Positions 7,678-16,612 of a stretch of 33,246 bases of DNA are shown here, piece after piece (position 1 is the stretch's first letter; each line of letters opens with the position of its first letter). A model generated the notes under the pieces. It was given only the letters and a program-made list of their open reading frames with translations, did no database searches and had not been told where the DNA came from. The DNA is from CAZSAK01 sp964605155. GTDB taxonomy: Bacteria; Pseudomonadota; Gammaproteobacteria; SZUA-140. The stretch is taken from positions 1 to 33,246 of the forward strand of contig CAZSAK010000025.1 in NCBI GenBank assembly GCA_964605155.1. The letters are read 5' to 3'. Both the position numbers and the translations under genes were made by a program.

Positions 7678-9702
7678 TCATCCTGCCTTCTTGTCAACCA
7701 GTCCCAGGCCCGAATGACGTATCCGCTCGATCTCGTCACGAATCCGGGCGGCCTCCTCGAATTCCAGATCACGGGCATGTTGATACATCTGCTTTTCAAG
7801 TTGCTTGATTTTTTTGAGCAGTTTTTCATGCGGCATGGCAGAATATTCAATGACCTCCTCGGCTACCCTGGCGTATTCTTTCGCCCTCAGCGGGGCCTCG
7901 GGAGCCACGCCTTCCATGATGTCCCTGACCGCCTTCTGCACACCCATGGGGGTAATGCCATGTTTCTTGTTGTAGACAATCTGTTTTTCACGACGGCGTT
8001 GCGTTTCATCCATCGCCCGTCGCATGGAACCTGTAATGCGGTCAGCATAGAGAATCGCCTTGCCGTTAAGATTCCGTGCCGCGCGACCGATAGTCTGGAT
8101 CAGTGAGCGATCCGATCGCAGGAAACCTTCCTTATCGGCATCGAGTATTGCCACCAGCGATACCTCGGGGATATCCAGACCTTCACGTAACAGGTTGATA
8201 CCCACCAAAACATCGAATTCACCCAGCCTCAGGTCACGGATGATCTCGACACGCTCCACGGTATCGACATCTGAATGCAGGTAACGTACACGGACACTAT
8301 GCTCCCCCAGATATTCAGTAAGATTTTCCGCCATACGTTTGGTCAGCGTGGTCACCAGTACCCGCTCTTTGATCTCAACCCTTTTGATGATCTCCGATAA
8401 CAGATCATCCACCTGGGTGGTGGCGGGCCTGACCTCGATTTCCGGATCGACCAGTCCGGTAGGCCGTACCACCTGTTCAACCACGGCACCGGAGTTCTTT
8501 AATTCATAGGGTCCCGGCGTTGCGGAGATATAAATCGTCTGTGGGGCGATACGCTCGAACTCCTCGAAACTCAACGGCCGGTTATCGAGCGCGGATGGTA
8601 GACGGAATCCATATTCCACCAGGGTTACCTTGCGGGAGCGGTCTCCCTTGAACATCGCACCCAGTTGCGGGACTGTGACATGACTTTCATCGATAAACAG
8701 CAGGGCATTCTCCGGAAGGTAATCCAGCAGTGTTGGCGGCGGCTCACCGGCCTGACGACCCGAAAGATAGCGAGAATAGTTTTCAATTCCTGAACAGTAT
8801 CCAAGCTCCTTGATCATCTCCAGATCGAACAGGGTCCTTTGCTCCAGCCTCTGCGCCTCTACTAGTTTGTTGGCGGCATAGAGTTGATCAAGACGCTGGC
8901 GCAGTTCCTCCTTGATCTGGTCGATCGCCTGTATCAGGATTTCCCTTGGTGTCACGTAGTGTGTCTTGGGGTAGATCGTCAGGCGCGGCACGCGGCGTAC
9001 GACTTCGCCGGTCAGCGGATCAAAGTAACTCAACGACTCGATCTCCTCGTCGAACAATTCAACGCGTACCGCCTCCCGCTCTGATTCGGCGGGAAATATA
9101 TCGATCACATCGCCCCTGACACGATAGGTGCCGCGATGAAGCTCAACGTCATTGCGTGTATATTGCAGTTCCGCCAGGCGTCGCAATACTGCACGTTGAT
9201 CGATGCGATCACCCCGCACCAGATGCAGGATCATACTCAGATAAGAGCGGGGATCACCGAGACCGTATATACAGGAAACCGATGCGATGATGACGGCATC
9301 CGGTCGTTCCAGCAGTGCCTTGGTGGCGGATAACCGCATCTGCTCGATCTGTTCATTAATGGAGGCGTCTTTTTCGATGAAGGTATCTGAGGAAGGTACA
9401 TATGCCTCGGGCTGGTAATAATCGTAATACGAGACGAAATATTCCACTGAGTTGTGGGGGAAATACTCGCGCATCTCGCCATAGAGTTGTGCAGCCAGGG
9501 TTTTATTCGGTGCGATCACCAGCGTGGGTCGTTGTACCTTCTGGATGACGTTCGCCACCGTGAAAGTCTTGCCGGAGCCGGTCACCCCCAACAGGGTTTG
9601 ATTGACAAGACCACTCTCCAATCCTTCGACCAACTGGACTATGGCGGCGGGCTGGTCGCCCGCCGGCTTGTAACTGCAATTTATCTCAAAATTTTTATTC
9701 AT
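7678..9702 (-). CDS. uvrB: UvrABC excinuclease subunit B
   Basis: UvrB is the damage-verifying helicase-like subunit of nucleotide excision repair. UvrA loads it, and it then recruits UvrC for dual incision. The 674-aa product matches the family. It has Walker A GVTGSGKTFTVANV near residue 40, a beta-hairpin region around YYDYYQPEAYVP, Walker B FIDESHV, helicase motifs V-VI including DREGLDIPE-type residues (LLREGLDIPEVSLVAILDAD and QTIGRAARN), and the C-terminal UVR domain that binds UvrC. The gene is divergent from the aminotransferase gene at 9814. TATACT at 9729-9734 (minus) could be its -10, with only a weak -35. I found no proper LexA box. Confidence 0.98.
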   Translation of the reverse strand: MNKNFEINCSYKPAGDQPAAIVQLVEGLESGLVNQTLLGVTGSGKTFTVANVIQKVQRPTLVIAPNKTLAAQLYGEMREYFPHNSVEYFVSYYDYYQPEAYVPSSDTFIEKDASINEQIEQMRLSATKALLERPDAVIIASVSCIYGLGDPRSYLSMILHLVRGDRIDQRAVLRRLAELQYTRNDVELHRGTYRVRGDVIDIFPAESEREAVRVELFDEEIESLSYFDPLTGEVVRRVPRLTIYPKTHYVTPREILIQAIDQIKEELRQRLDQLYAANKLVEAQRLEQRTLFDLEMIKELGYCSGIENYSRYLSGRQAGEPPPTLLDYLPENALLFIDESHVTVPQLGAMFKGDRSRKVTLVEYGFRLPSALDNRPLSFEEFERIAPQTIYISATPGPYELKNSGAVVEQVVRPTGLVDPEIEVRPATTQVDDLLSEIIKRVEIKERVLVTTLTKRMAENLTEYLGEHSVRVRYLHSDVDTVERVEIIRDLRLGEFDVLVGINLLREGLDIPEVSLVAILDADKEGFLRSDRSLIQTIGRAARNLNGKAILYADRITGSMRRAMDETQRRREKQIVYNKKHGITPMGVQKAVRDIMEGVAPEAPLRAKEYARVAEEVIEYSAMPHEKLLKKIKQLEKQMYQHARDLEFEEAARIRDEIERIRHSGLGLVDKKAG

Positions 9703-9813
9703 GGGGATTCTGTGATTTCATCAGATCAAGTATAGTACATTTTAGTGGCCGCCCTTAAGCCGGAGCGGTAGCAAAAAGACAGCCCAATAATAAATATCGG
9801 AATTCATTCATAC

Positions 9814-10995
9814 ATGGAACTTGCAAAAAGAGTACTGCGGGTCAAGCCGTCCCCGACGCTGGCCGTCACCGCACTCGCCGCACAACTCAAAGCACAAGGT
9901 AAAGACATCATCGGCTTCGGCGCTGGCGAACCTGACTTTGATACACCTGAACATATAAAAGAGGCAGCGATCAAGGCCATCCGTGACGGTTTTACAAAAT
10001 ATACCGAGGTCGCGGGGACTGCAGATCTAAGAAATGCCATTGTTGCCAAATTCAAACGCGAAAACAATCTGGAATATACCCCGAACCAGATCCTGGTTTC
10101 CGTCGGAGGCAAACACAGTTTTTATAACCTGGCCCAGGCGCTGTTGAACCCCGGAGATGAAGTCATCATCCCGGCACCCTATTGGGTCTCATACCCGGAC
10201 ATGGTCATGCTCGCGGACGGAGTACCGGTGGTCATATCCAGCGGCATCAAACAGGGATTCAAGATCACGCCGAAGCAGCTCAAATCCTCCATTACACCCA
10301 TGACACGGTTGATTGTCATTAACAGTCCTTCCAATCCTACGGGCGTCGCCTATCGATGCGATGAACTGGCCGCACTGGGTGAAGTATTACAGCAGTATCC
10401 GAAGATCATGATCGCAACCGATGATATCTATGAGCATATCCAGTTAACGGACGAATCCTTCATCAACATCCTCAATGTATGTCCTGATCTGTACGAACGC
10501 GTGATCGTGCTCAATGGTGTCTCCAAGGCCTATTCCATGACAGGTTGGCGTATCGGTTATGCCGCCGGCACGCAAAAGCTGATCAATGCCATGAAGAATA
10601 TACAGTCGCAAAGCACCTCAAACCCGACCTCCATTTCACAGGTTGCCGCCCAGGCTGCACTCGAAGGTGATCAATCATTCATTCATACCATGAACCGTGC
10701 ATTCAAGGAACGCCACGACTTCGTCGTTGACGCGCTCAACAGGATAAAGGGTGTCGAGTGCCTGCCCTCGCAGGGTGCCTTTTATGCCTTCCCAAATATG
10801 AAGGATGCCATCGAACGGCTCGAAGGTGTCGCCAATGACATCGAATTCGGTGAATACCTGATAAACGAGATCGGCGTCGCCCTGGTACCGGGATCGGCCT
10901 TTGGTGCACCCGGTTATATGCGCCTGTCCTTCGCAACTAGCATGGACAACCTCAAAGAAGGCCTGCAACGCATGACAAGGTTGTTGAATCAGTGA
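9814..10995 (+). CDS. Pyridoxal phosphate-dependent aminotransferase, aspartate type (class I)
   Basis: This fold-type I aminotransferase of the AspAT I-beta group probably moves the amino group between aspartate and 2-oxoglutarate; members of the group can also act on prephenate. The protein is 393 aa. Visible features are GAGEPDFDTP near residue 37, the NSPSNPTG loop near 170-177, the D203 region (ATDDIYEH) that holds the pyridine nitrogen, the Schiff-base lysine K238 in NGVSKAYSMTGWRIGY, and a C-terminal RLSFA with the carboxylate-binding arginine. It sits next to uvrB as in Pseudomonas. Its 3' end overlaps the convergent small gene by 7 bp. Substrate range cannot be settled from the sequence, so no gene symbol is given. 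Confidence 0.93.
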   Translation: MELAKRVLRVKPSPTLAVTALAAQLKAQGKDIIGFGAGEPDFDTPEHIKEAAIKAIRDGFTKYTEVAGTADLRNAIVAKFKRENNLEYTPNQILVSVGGKHSFYNLAQALLNPGDEVIIPAPYWVSYPDMVMLADGVPVVISSGIKQGFKITPKQLKSSITPMTRLIVINSPSNPTGVAYRCDELAALGEVLQQYPKIMIATDDIYEHIQLTDESFINILNVCPDLYERVIVLNGVSKAYSMTGWRIGYAAGTQKLINAMKNIQSQSTSNPTSISQVAAQAALEGDQSFIHTMNRAFKERHDFVVDALNRIKGVECLPSQGAFYAFPNMKDAIERLEGVANDIEFGEYLINEIGVALVPGSAFGAPGYMRLSFATSMDNLKEGLQRMTRLLNQ

Positions 10996-11348
10996 CGGGT
11001 GCTGCCGCTTTCCTGTAACAACGACCAAAAGGACCGGCCTTCCAACTCTCCGTATTCCTCGACTGCTTCCGTGTGGATATCGGATAAATAATAGTCATAT
11101 ACTGTCTCACGTTCATGCCGCAGCGGTGTCGGGCAATAGCAGGTTTCAAACCACTCGATGACTCCCGGTTGAGTGATCTTCGCCCGTTGCATGGAGGATA
11201 CGATCTCTTGCCCGTCGGGCCGTTGGTCGGTGATCGATCCGTCCGTAAGCCTTTCCCGGAACTCTTCCAGCCTGTCGACTCTGTAGCGTGCCTTAACCTT
11301 GTATATCACCCGCTCCGCAACCCTGAAGTGTTGTAACACAACAGACAT
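10989..11348 (-). CDS. Small uncharacterised protein
   Basis: I do not recognise this 119-aa product. It is charged and apparently soluble, with no signal peptide or membrane segment. It begins MSVVLQHFRVAERVIYKVKA and has an acidic centre and a C-terminal part rich in Glu, Tyr and Ser. The gene looks real: GAGG lies 4 nt before the ATG, the frame has no tRNA or repeat overlap, and it fills the space between the aminotransferase and tRNA-Asn. Two cysteine-adjacent aromatic residues (WFETCYC) are the only striking local feature. Convergent overlap with the aminotransferase stop is 7 bp. No function is proposed. Confidence 0.7.
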   Translation of the reverse strand: MSVVLQHFRVAERVIYKVKARYRVDRLEEFRERLTDGSITDQRPDGQEIVSSMQRAKITQPGVIEWFETCYCPTPLRHERETVYDYYLSDIHTEAVEEYGELEGRSFWSLLQESGSTRH

Positions 11349-11641
11349 TCTCCCTCACACAACGACATATAAATAATACAAGAACGGCGCCCGCAACAGG
11401 TGCCACTATATATATCCGTAATTCCCCGAGCCTGTCGCTGATCGGAGCCGGCCCGATGGAACGCGCCGCCGGATTCGTCGATGCCCCAGAAACAGGATAT
11501 GTACAAACAGACTGGCGCTGACGACACCCAGAGTCTGGCTGGAAATGAGGTATCTTCCGGCCTGGATCATGTCAACATATCGGATATAACACCATTTTGG
11601 CTGCCATTTCGGCTGATAGCGGAATGAATAATGTACTAAAA
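11349..11641. other. Intergenic region with no clear gene
   Basis: These 293 bases lie between the small unknown gene and tRNA-Asn. I see no good coding frame: the longest minus-strand frame begins inside tRNA-Asn and lacks a ribosome-binding site. I see no intrinsic terminator for the tRNA either. The only pattern is a short tandem duplication at 11592-11615. Confidence 0.6.
11592..11615. repeat. 12-bp tandem duplication
   Basis: CCATTTTGGCTG is followed directly by CCATTTCGGCTG, two 12-bp units with one mismatch. It is probably a slippage duplication in non-coding DNA. Confidence 0.75.
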
Positions 11642-11717
<76 letters not shown>

Positions 11718-11739
11718 ACGTAGCTAAATGCAGTCGGCT

Positions 11740-11768
11740 ATAGTACTGACCATGCAACTTTGGGTCAA
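11740..11768 (-). promoter_or_regulatory. tRNA-Asn promoter
   Basis: TTGACC, a 17-bp spacer and TACTAT on the minus strand form a strong sigma-70 match, followed by a GC-containing discriminator. The predicted start is about 16 nt before the mature tRNA. Its -35 element overlaps that of the divergent smrA promoter. Confidence 0.78.
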
Positions 11769-11788
11769 TAGACGTGTCTTAATATAAT
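11760..11788 (+). promoter_or_regulatory. Candidate smrA-mfd promoter
   Basis: TTGGGT, a 17-bp spacer and a perfect TATAAT lie about 80 bp upstream of smrA. The -35 element shares 3 bp with the -35 element of the tRNA-Asn promoter on the other strand. Confidence 0.68.
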
Positions 11789-11867
11789 ACTTATGATTAT
11801 TCATGTATGCTTTTGTGATTGATCGTAATTTTTTTAAGTACTAAAACAGTCGAAGAGCACCCCTCAA

Positions 11868-12419
11868 GTGAAATCTGACAAGAACAAACCCGATGATGAT
11901 GAGATTGCCCTGTTCCGCAAAGCGGTAAGGGAAGTCAGGCCGCTGCGTCAGGACAGGCATACGCCAATCAGACGTCGACCTGCCCCGATACCGAAACAGA
12001 CGCTGAGGGAACAGGAGCTGGTCCGCGAGGCAATGTTGTCGGACGAGTTTGATCCCGCAGACATCGAGACCGGTGAAGAATTGATCTATGCACGTCCGGG
12101 AGTCCAGCATGCATTGTTGAGAAAATTGCGACGCGGCCAGTTCAGTGTTGCCCATGAGCTTGATCTGCACGGTATGACCGTTGACCTCGCCCGGCGTGAG
12201 GTGCTGAATTTTATCCTGCAATGTCAGTCGGGAAGGATGCGCTGTGTCAGGATCATACACGGTAAAGGCCATGGTTCACGGAACAAGCAACCGGTTCTGA
12301 AGTTAAAATTAAATCGCTGGCTGCAACAGATTGATGCCGTACTGGCCTTTTGTTCGGCAAGGCCGGTGGACGGTGGTACCGGAGCCGTCTATGTCTTGCT
12401 GAAAAAAACCTCTGGATGA
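11868..12419 (+). CDS. smrA: Smr-domain protein, SmrA-like
   Basis: This 183-aa protein has a charged, proline-rich N-terminal part and a C-terminal Smr domain (about residues 95-180). The domain carries LDLHGMT and HGKGHGS, the two signatures of the family also found at the end of MutS2. Smr domains are nucleases or nucleic-acid binders. E. coli SmrB cleaves mRNA at collided ribosomes; the role of SmrA is less clear. The start is GTG at 11868 with only a weak Shine-Dalgarno. The stop codon overlaps the mfd start as ATGA, so the two are cotranscribed and probably translationally coupled. The assignment to SmrA rather than SmrB is by overall look only. Confidence 0.9.
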   Translation: MKSDKNKPDDDEIALFRKAVREVRPLRQDRHTPIRRRPAPIPKQTLREQELVREAMLSDEFDPADIETGEELIYARPGVQHALLRKLRRGQFSVAHELDLHGMTVDLARREVLNFILQCQSGRMRCVRIIHGKGHGSRNKQPVLKLKLNRWLQQIDAVLAFCSARPVDGGTGAVYVLLKKTSG

Positions 12420-15400
12420 CGAGAATCGCCCAACAGACAACAAGCGTCGCAAGTGAGAGGATCAGCCCCTTCGCGCCGGTCCTGCCTGCACCGCGCAGCC
12501 ACGAATGTCTGACATGGGGCCACCTGTACGGTAGCAGCGCGGGGCTTGCCATCGCTGCGGCCGCGCAACGCTATCCAGGTCCGCTGGTGGTCATCACCAC
12601 CGACATGCATACCACGGAATCCCTGGAACGCGAACTGCAATTTTATTCCGCCAATAGTGGTCACCAGTCGGTTCCGATCCTGACATTCCCCGACAGGGAA
12701 ACCCTCCCCTACGACGTATTTTCACCCCACCAGGACATTACCTCACAGAGGCTGGGTACCCTGCAACGTATTTCACAGCTCGATAAGGGTATCCTGTTGG
12801 TCCCCTCCTCTACGCTGATGCACCGCCTGCCGCCACGCGCCTATATCGATGCCAACAGTCTGGTATTGAAGCTGGGGGAGCAGCTTGATCTTGACCGGAT
12901 GCGCCGTCGCCTGGAAACAAGTGGCTACCGTTTCGTTTCTCAGGTCATGGAACACGGCGAGTTTAGCGTACGTGGCAGTTTGATAGATCTCTATCCCATG
13001 GGCAGCAGTCTGCCCTACCGTATCGATCTGTTTGATGACGAAGTCGACAGCATACGCACGTTCGACCCCGAGAATCAGTTATCCATCGAAAACGTCACGG
13101 CCATCAACCTGCTGCCGGCACGCGAGTTCCCGCTTACGGATGAATCGATTGCCCGTTTCCGCCAGGCCTGGCGCACGATGTTCGAGGGCGACCCTCAAAA
13201 AAGCATCCTCTATCGTGACGTCAGCCATGGTATTGCCACCGCAGGTATTGAGTATTACCTGCCGTTGTTTTTCGACCACACTGATACCCTGTTCGATTAC
13301 CTGCCGACTTCCAGCCTGATCATGGTCACCGAAGGCATGGAACAGGCGGCCGATGCATTCTGGGATGAGATCGAGGGGCGCCATGAGCAGGGACGTCATG
13401 ATAATGAACGCCCCCTGGTCGCACCCACGAATGTATTTTGTACTCCTGCCGCGATAACGGCCGCAATCGACCACTATCCCCATGTCTATCTGCAGCATTT
13501 CGAGGTTACCGATGCCCGTACAGGGTATAACTTTACCGCCCGTGCGGTGCCGACCCTCGCAAGGCCCGTGCAGGCTAGCTCCCAGATTGCGGGGTTACTC
13601 GCATTTATCTCTGGGTATGAGGGACGGATACTGATCGTTGCCGAAACCACCGGACGCAGGGAGGCATTGCTCGAAATGCTCAGAACCGGCGACCGGTATC
13701 CCACCCAGTTTGCGGACTGGCCATCATTCCTGGGCAGCGATTCACCATTGGGAATCGCTGTCGCATCGCTCGATAACGGCCTTCTCCTGGATGACCCGTC
13801 GATTGCCATCATTACCGAATCCCAGGTTTTCGGCGAACAGGTCATGCAGCGGCGCCGACGCCGGACACGTGAACGCGATACCGATGCCATTATCCGCAAC
13901 CTGACCGAACTGGAACCGGGTGCCCCGGTCGTACATGAAGAACACGGCGTGGGTCGTTATCTGGGATTGCAGACCCTCACTGTCGGAGGGGTAAAGACCG
14001 AGTTTCTGACACTCGCCTACGCCGATAATGACAAACTCTATGTACCGGTCTCTTCACTCTACTTGATCAGTCGCTATGCCGGTGCGTCCCCCGAACAGGC
14101 GCCACTGCACAAGCTGGGCAGCGACCAGTGGCAACGCGCCAAACGCCGCGCCGCCGGACGCGTGTGCGATGTGGCAGCGGAACTGTTGGATATCTACGCA
14201 AGACGTGAGGCACGCAAAGGTCATGCCTACCATACCCCCGATGACCAGTACGCCACGTTCGCATCGGCCTTCCCCTTCGAGGAGACACCCGACCAGCAGG
14301 ACGCCATACATGATGTCATCGGCGACATGGTTTCAGACAAGCCCATGGACAGGCTCGTCTGCGGTGACGTCGGCTTCGGCAAGACAGAAGTGGCGATGAG
14401 GGCGACGTTCATCGCGATCGAGGATCATGCCCAGGTGGCGGTGTTAGTGCCCACGACCCTGCTGGCGCAGCAACATTATCAGAATTTCAGCGACAGATTT
14501 GCGGATCTGCCTGTCAGGATCGAGGTATTGTCGCGTTTTCGCAGCAAGAAACAGCAGCAGGCGGCACTCGATGACATCGAAGCCGGCAGGATCGATATCG
14601 TTATCGGCACTCACAAACTGCTGCAGGAAGGTATCAAATTCAAGAATCTCGGCCTCGTCATCATCGATGAAGAACACCGTTTCGGGGCCAGGCAAAAGGA
14701 ACGGCTCAAGGCTTTGCGGACGGAGGTCGACGTGCTGACACTCACTGCCACTCCGATACCCCGTACCCTCAATATGGCACTGGCGGGACTGCGCGATCTT
14801 TCGATTATCGCCACGCCCCCCATGCGTCGGCTGGCAATCAAGACCTTCATCAGGGAATGGAACGCACCACTGTTGCGCGAGGCGATATTGCGGGAGATCA
14901 AGCGTGGCGGACAGGTGTACTTGTTACACAATGAAGTTCGCACAATTGACAAGATCGCCCATCAGGTCAGCGAACTTGTCCCTGAGGCGGAGATACACAT
15001 CGCTCACGGGCAGATGCGCGAACGTGAGCTGGAGCAGATCATGCTCGACTTCTATCATCAACGTTTCAATGTGCTGGTATGCTCCACCATCATCGAAAGC
15101 GGTATCGATGTGCCCAATGCCAACACCATCATCATCAACCGTGCTGACAGATTCGGCCTGGCCCAGCTGCATCAATTGCGTGGACGAGTCGGACGTTCCC
15201 ATCACCAGGCCTATGCATTCCTGATCATACCGCCACGCGGGGCCATGAGCGCGGATGCCGTCAAACGGCTCGAGGCCATCGAATCGCTCGAAGACCTCGG
15301 GGCAGGCTTTACTCTGGCCACCCATGATCTGGAAATCAGGGGAGCCGGTGAATTCCTCGGTGAAGAGCAAAGCGGTCATATTCAGGAAATCGGTTTCACG

Positions 15401-15913
15401 CTGTATACCGAATTACTGGAACGCGCAATCCAGGCATTGAAATCGGGAAAACAACCGGAGCTCGATCGACCACTGGCACTTGGCTCGGAGATTGATCTGG
15501 GCATTCCGGCACTGATACCGGATGACTATCTACCGGACGTGCATGCCCGACTGGTGATGTACAAACGCATTGCCAGTGCGGCTGATCAACAGGCACTGGA
15601 TGAACTCCAGGTCGAGATGATCGATCGTTTCGGCCTTTTACCTGATGCTACAAAGAATCTTACAGCTGTTACCGAACTGAAGCTCAAGGCTGCGCCCCTT
15701 GGTATCCGCAAGATCGAGGCTGGAGCCACGGGTGGCCGGCTCATCTTCGGCCCCGATCCCGACGTCAATCCTGACAGGATCATCGAACTGATTCAGAACC
15801 AGCCCGATGTCTACAAATTCGACGGCAAGGACAGGCTGAGATTCAACATTCCCATGTTGGATGGCGAGGAACGTATCAGGATAGTCAATGAATTACTGGA
15901 TACGATTGAATGA
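12416..15913 (+). CDS. mfd: Transcription-repair coupling factor
   Basis: Mfd is a DNA translocase that pushes stalled RNA polymerase off damaged DNA and recruits UvrA. The 1165-aa product (E. coli 1148) shows an N-terminal UvrB-like region that binds UvrA. The RNA-polymerase-interacting domain begins near PGAPVVHEEHGVGRYLGLQ. The RecG-like motor has Walker A CGDVGFGKTEVAMRA, IIDEEHRFG and TLTATPIPRTL, then the TRG motif region and a C-terminal TRCF domain. The open frame extends 22 codons upstream into smrA, but the ATG at 12416 is preferred. It overlaps the smrA stop as ATGA and leaves a normal N-terminus. Confidence 0.98.
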   Translation: MTRIAQQTTSVASERISPFAPVLPAPRSHECLTWGHLYGSSAGLAIAAAAQRYPGPLVVITTDMHTTESLERELQFYSANSGHQSVPILTFPDRETLPYDVFSPHQDITSQRLGTLQRISQLDKGILLVPSSTLMHRLPPRAYIDANSLVLKLGEQLDLDRMRRRLETSGYRFVSQVMEHGEFSVRGSLIDLYPMGSSLPYRIDLFDDEVDSIRTFDPENQLSIENVTAINLLPAREFPLTDESIARFRQAWRTMFEGDPQKSILYRDVSHGIATAGIEYYLPLFFDHTDTLFDYLPTSSLIMVTEGMEQAADAFWDEIEGRHEQGRHDNERPLVAPTNVFCTPAAITAAIDHYPHVYLQHFEVTDARTGYNFTARAVPTLARPVQASSQIAGLLAFISGYEGRILIVAETTGRREALLEMLRTGDRYPTQFADWPSFLGSDSPLGIAVASLDNGLLLDDPSIAIITESQVFGEQVMQRRRRRTRERDTDAIIRNLTELEPGAPVVHEEHGVGRYLGLQTLTVGGVKTEFLTLAYADNDKLYVPVSSLYLISRYAGASPEQAPLHKLGSDQWQRAKRRAAGRVCDVAAELLDIYARREARKGHAYHTPDDQYATFASAFPFEETPDQQDAIHDVIGDMVSDKPMDRLVCGDVGFGKTEVAMRATFIAIEDHAQVAVLVPTTLLAQQHYQNFSDRFADLPVRIEVLSRFRSKKQQQAALDDIEAGRIDIVIGTHKLLQEGIKFKNLGLVIIDEEHRFGARQKERLKALRTEVDVLTLTATPIPRTLNMALAGLRDLSIIATPPMRRLAIKTFIREWNAPLLREAILREIKRGGQVYLLHNEVRTIDKIAHQVSELVPEAEIHIAHGQMRERELEQIMLDFYHQRFNVLVCSTIIESGIDVPNANTIIINRADRFGLAQLHQLRGRVGRSHHQAYAFLIIPPRGAMSADAVKRLEAIESLEDLGAGFTLATHDLEIRGAGEFLGEEQSGHIQEIGFTLYTELLERAIQALKSGKQPELDRPLALGSEIDLGIPALIPDDYLPDVHARLVMYKRIASAADQQALDELQVEMIDRFGLLPDATKNLTAVTELKLKAAPLGIRKIEAGATGGRLIFGPDPDVNPDRIIELIQNQPDVYKFDGKDRLRFNIPMLDGEERIRIVNELLDTIE

Positions 15914-15962
15914 TCGTATTTATATTGTCTATCTTAACCTGGATGTTTGTGCATGAATCCCG

Positions 15963-16517
15963 TTATCCAGCAGATGTTTGCTGCGCATCACTTTCTGAAC
16001 CGGATTCCTTGAATATTTCGGATTCAAGACCGAACATGCGCATGTCCCTGATGCGTTGCGGATAGAGGATGCCGTCCAGATGATCGCACTCGTGTTGTAC
16101 CACGCGCGCATGGAATCCGCTTACTTTGCGATCGATCGGCTGACCAAATTGATCGACGCCACTGTAACGAATACGGGTGTAGCGCGGAACCAGACCGCGC
16201 ATATCGGGTACGCTCAGACATCCCTCCCAGTCATCCTCTGTGGCCCTGCCCAGCGGTTTGATGACCGGATTGATGAGGATGGTGGCAGGCACGGGTTCGG
16301 CATCCGGATAACGCGGATTTTCCTCGATCCCGAAGATCACCACACGCTTGAGCACGCCGATCTGGGGGGCTGCCAGGCCCGCACCGTTCAAGTCGGCCAT
16401 CGTGTCGAACATGTCGCTGATCAATGCCTCGAGCTCGGGCGAGTTAAAGTTGGTGACGGGCTCGGAAACCTGCAATAATAACGGATTACCGATCTTGATT
16501 ACTTCACGTACCGCCAT
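15963..16517 (-). CDS. def: Peptide deformylase
   Basis: This metalloenzyme removes the N-formyl group from new proteins. The 184-aa protein has the three family motifs: GAGLAAPQIG (usually GxGLAAxQ), EGCLSVP with the metal-binding Cys, and HECDH with the two metal-binding His and the catalytic Glu. A 25-residue hydrophilic tail follows. A TTG start nine codons upstream is possible, but MAVREVIKIGNP at 16517 matches the usual N-terminus. The gene stands alone, away from fmt, and its motifs (GLVPRYTRIRYSGVDQFG) resemble the second deformylase of pseudomonads. A main def-fmt copy may therefore exist elsewhere. It converges on mfd and is divergent from csiV. Confidence 0.95.
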   Translation of the reverse strand: MAVREVIKIGNPLLLQVSEPVTNFNSPELEALISDMFDTMADLNGAGLAAPQIGVLKRVVIFGIEENPRYPDAEPVPATILINPVIKPLGRATEDDWEGCLSVPDMRGLVPRYTRIRYSGVDQFGQPIDRKVSGFHARVVQHECDHLDGILYPQRIRDMRMFGLESEIFKESGSESDAQQTSAG

Positions 16518-16612
16518 ATCAATCTGCCTGATCACTCCGCCCAATCATAAAATGTTATTTTATTCCATAGTTTCTGCTATTGTTAGGCGAATTTAGCCTG
16601 TATTTATTAAAT

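Noticed and set aside
9710..9724. LexA-like site before uvrB (CTG-N9-CAG)
   Set aside because: The spacing is one base short of the CTG-N10-CAG consensus and the centre is not the usual AT alternation, so SOS control is not supported.
12350..12415. Upstream extension of Mfd into smrA
   Set aside because: It lies fully inside smrA; the ATGA overlap at 12416 is the better start.
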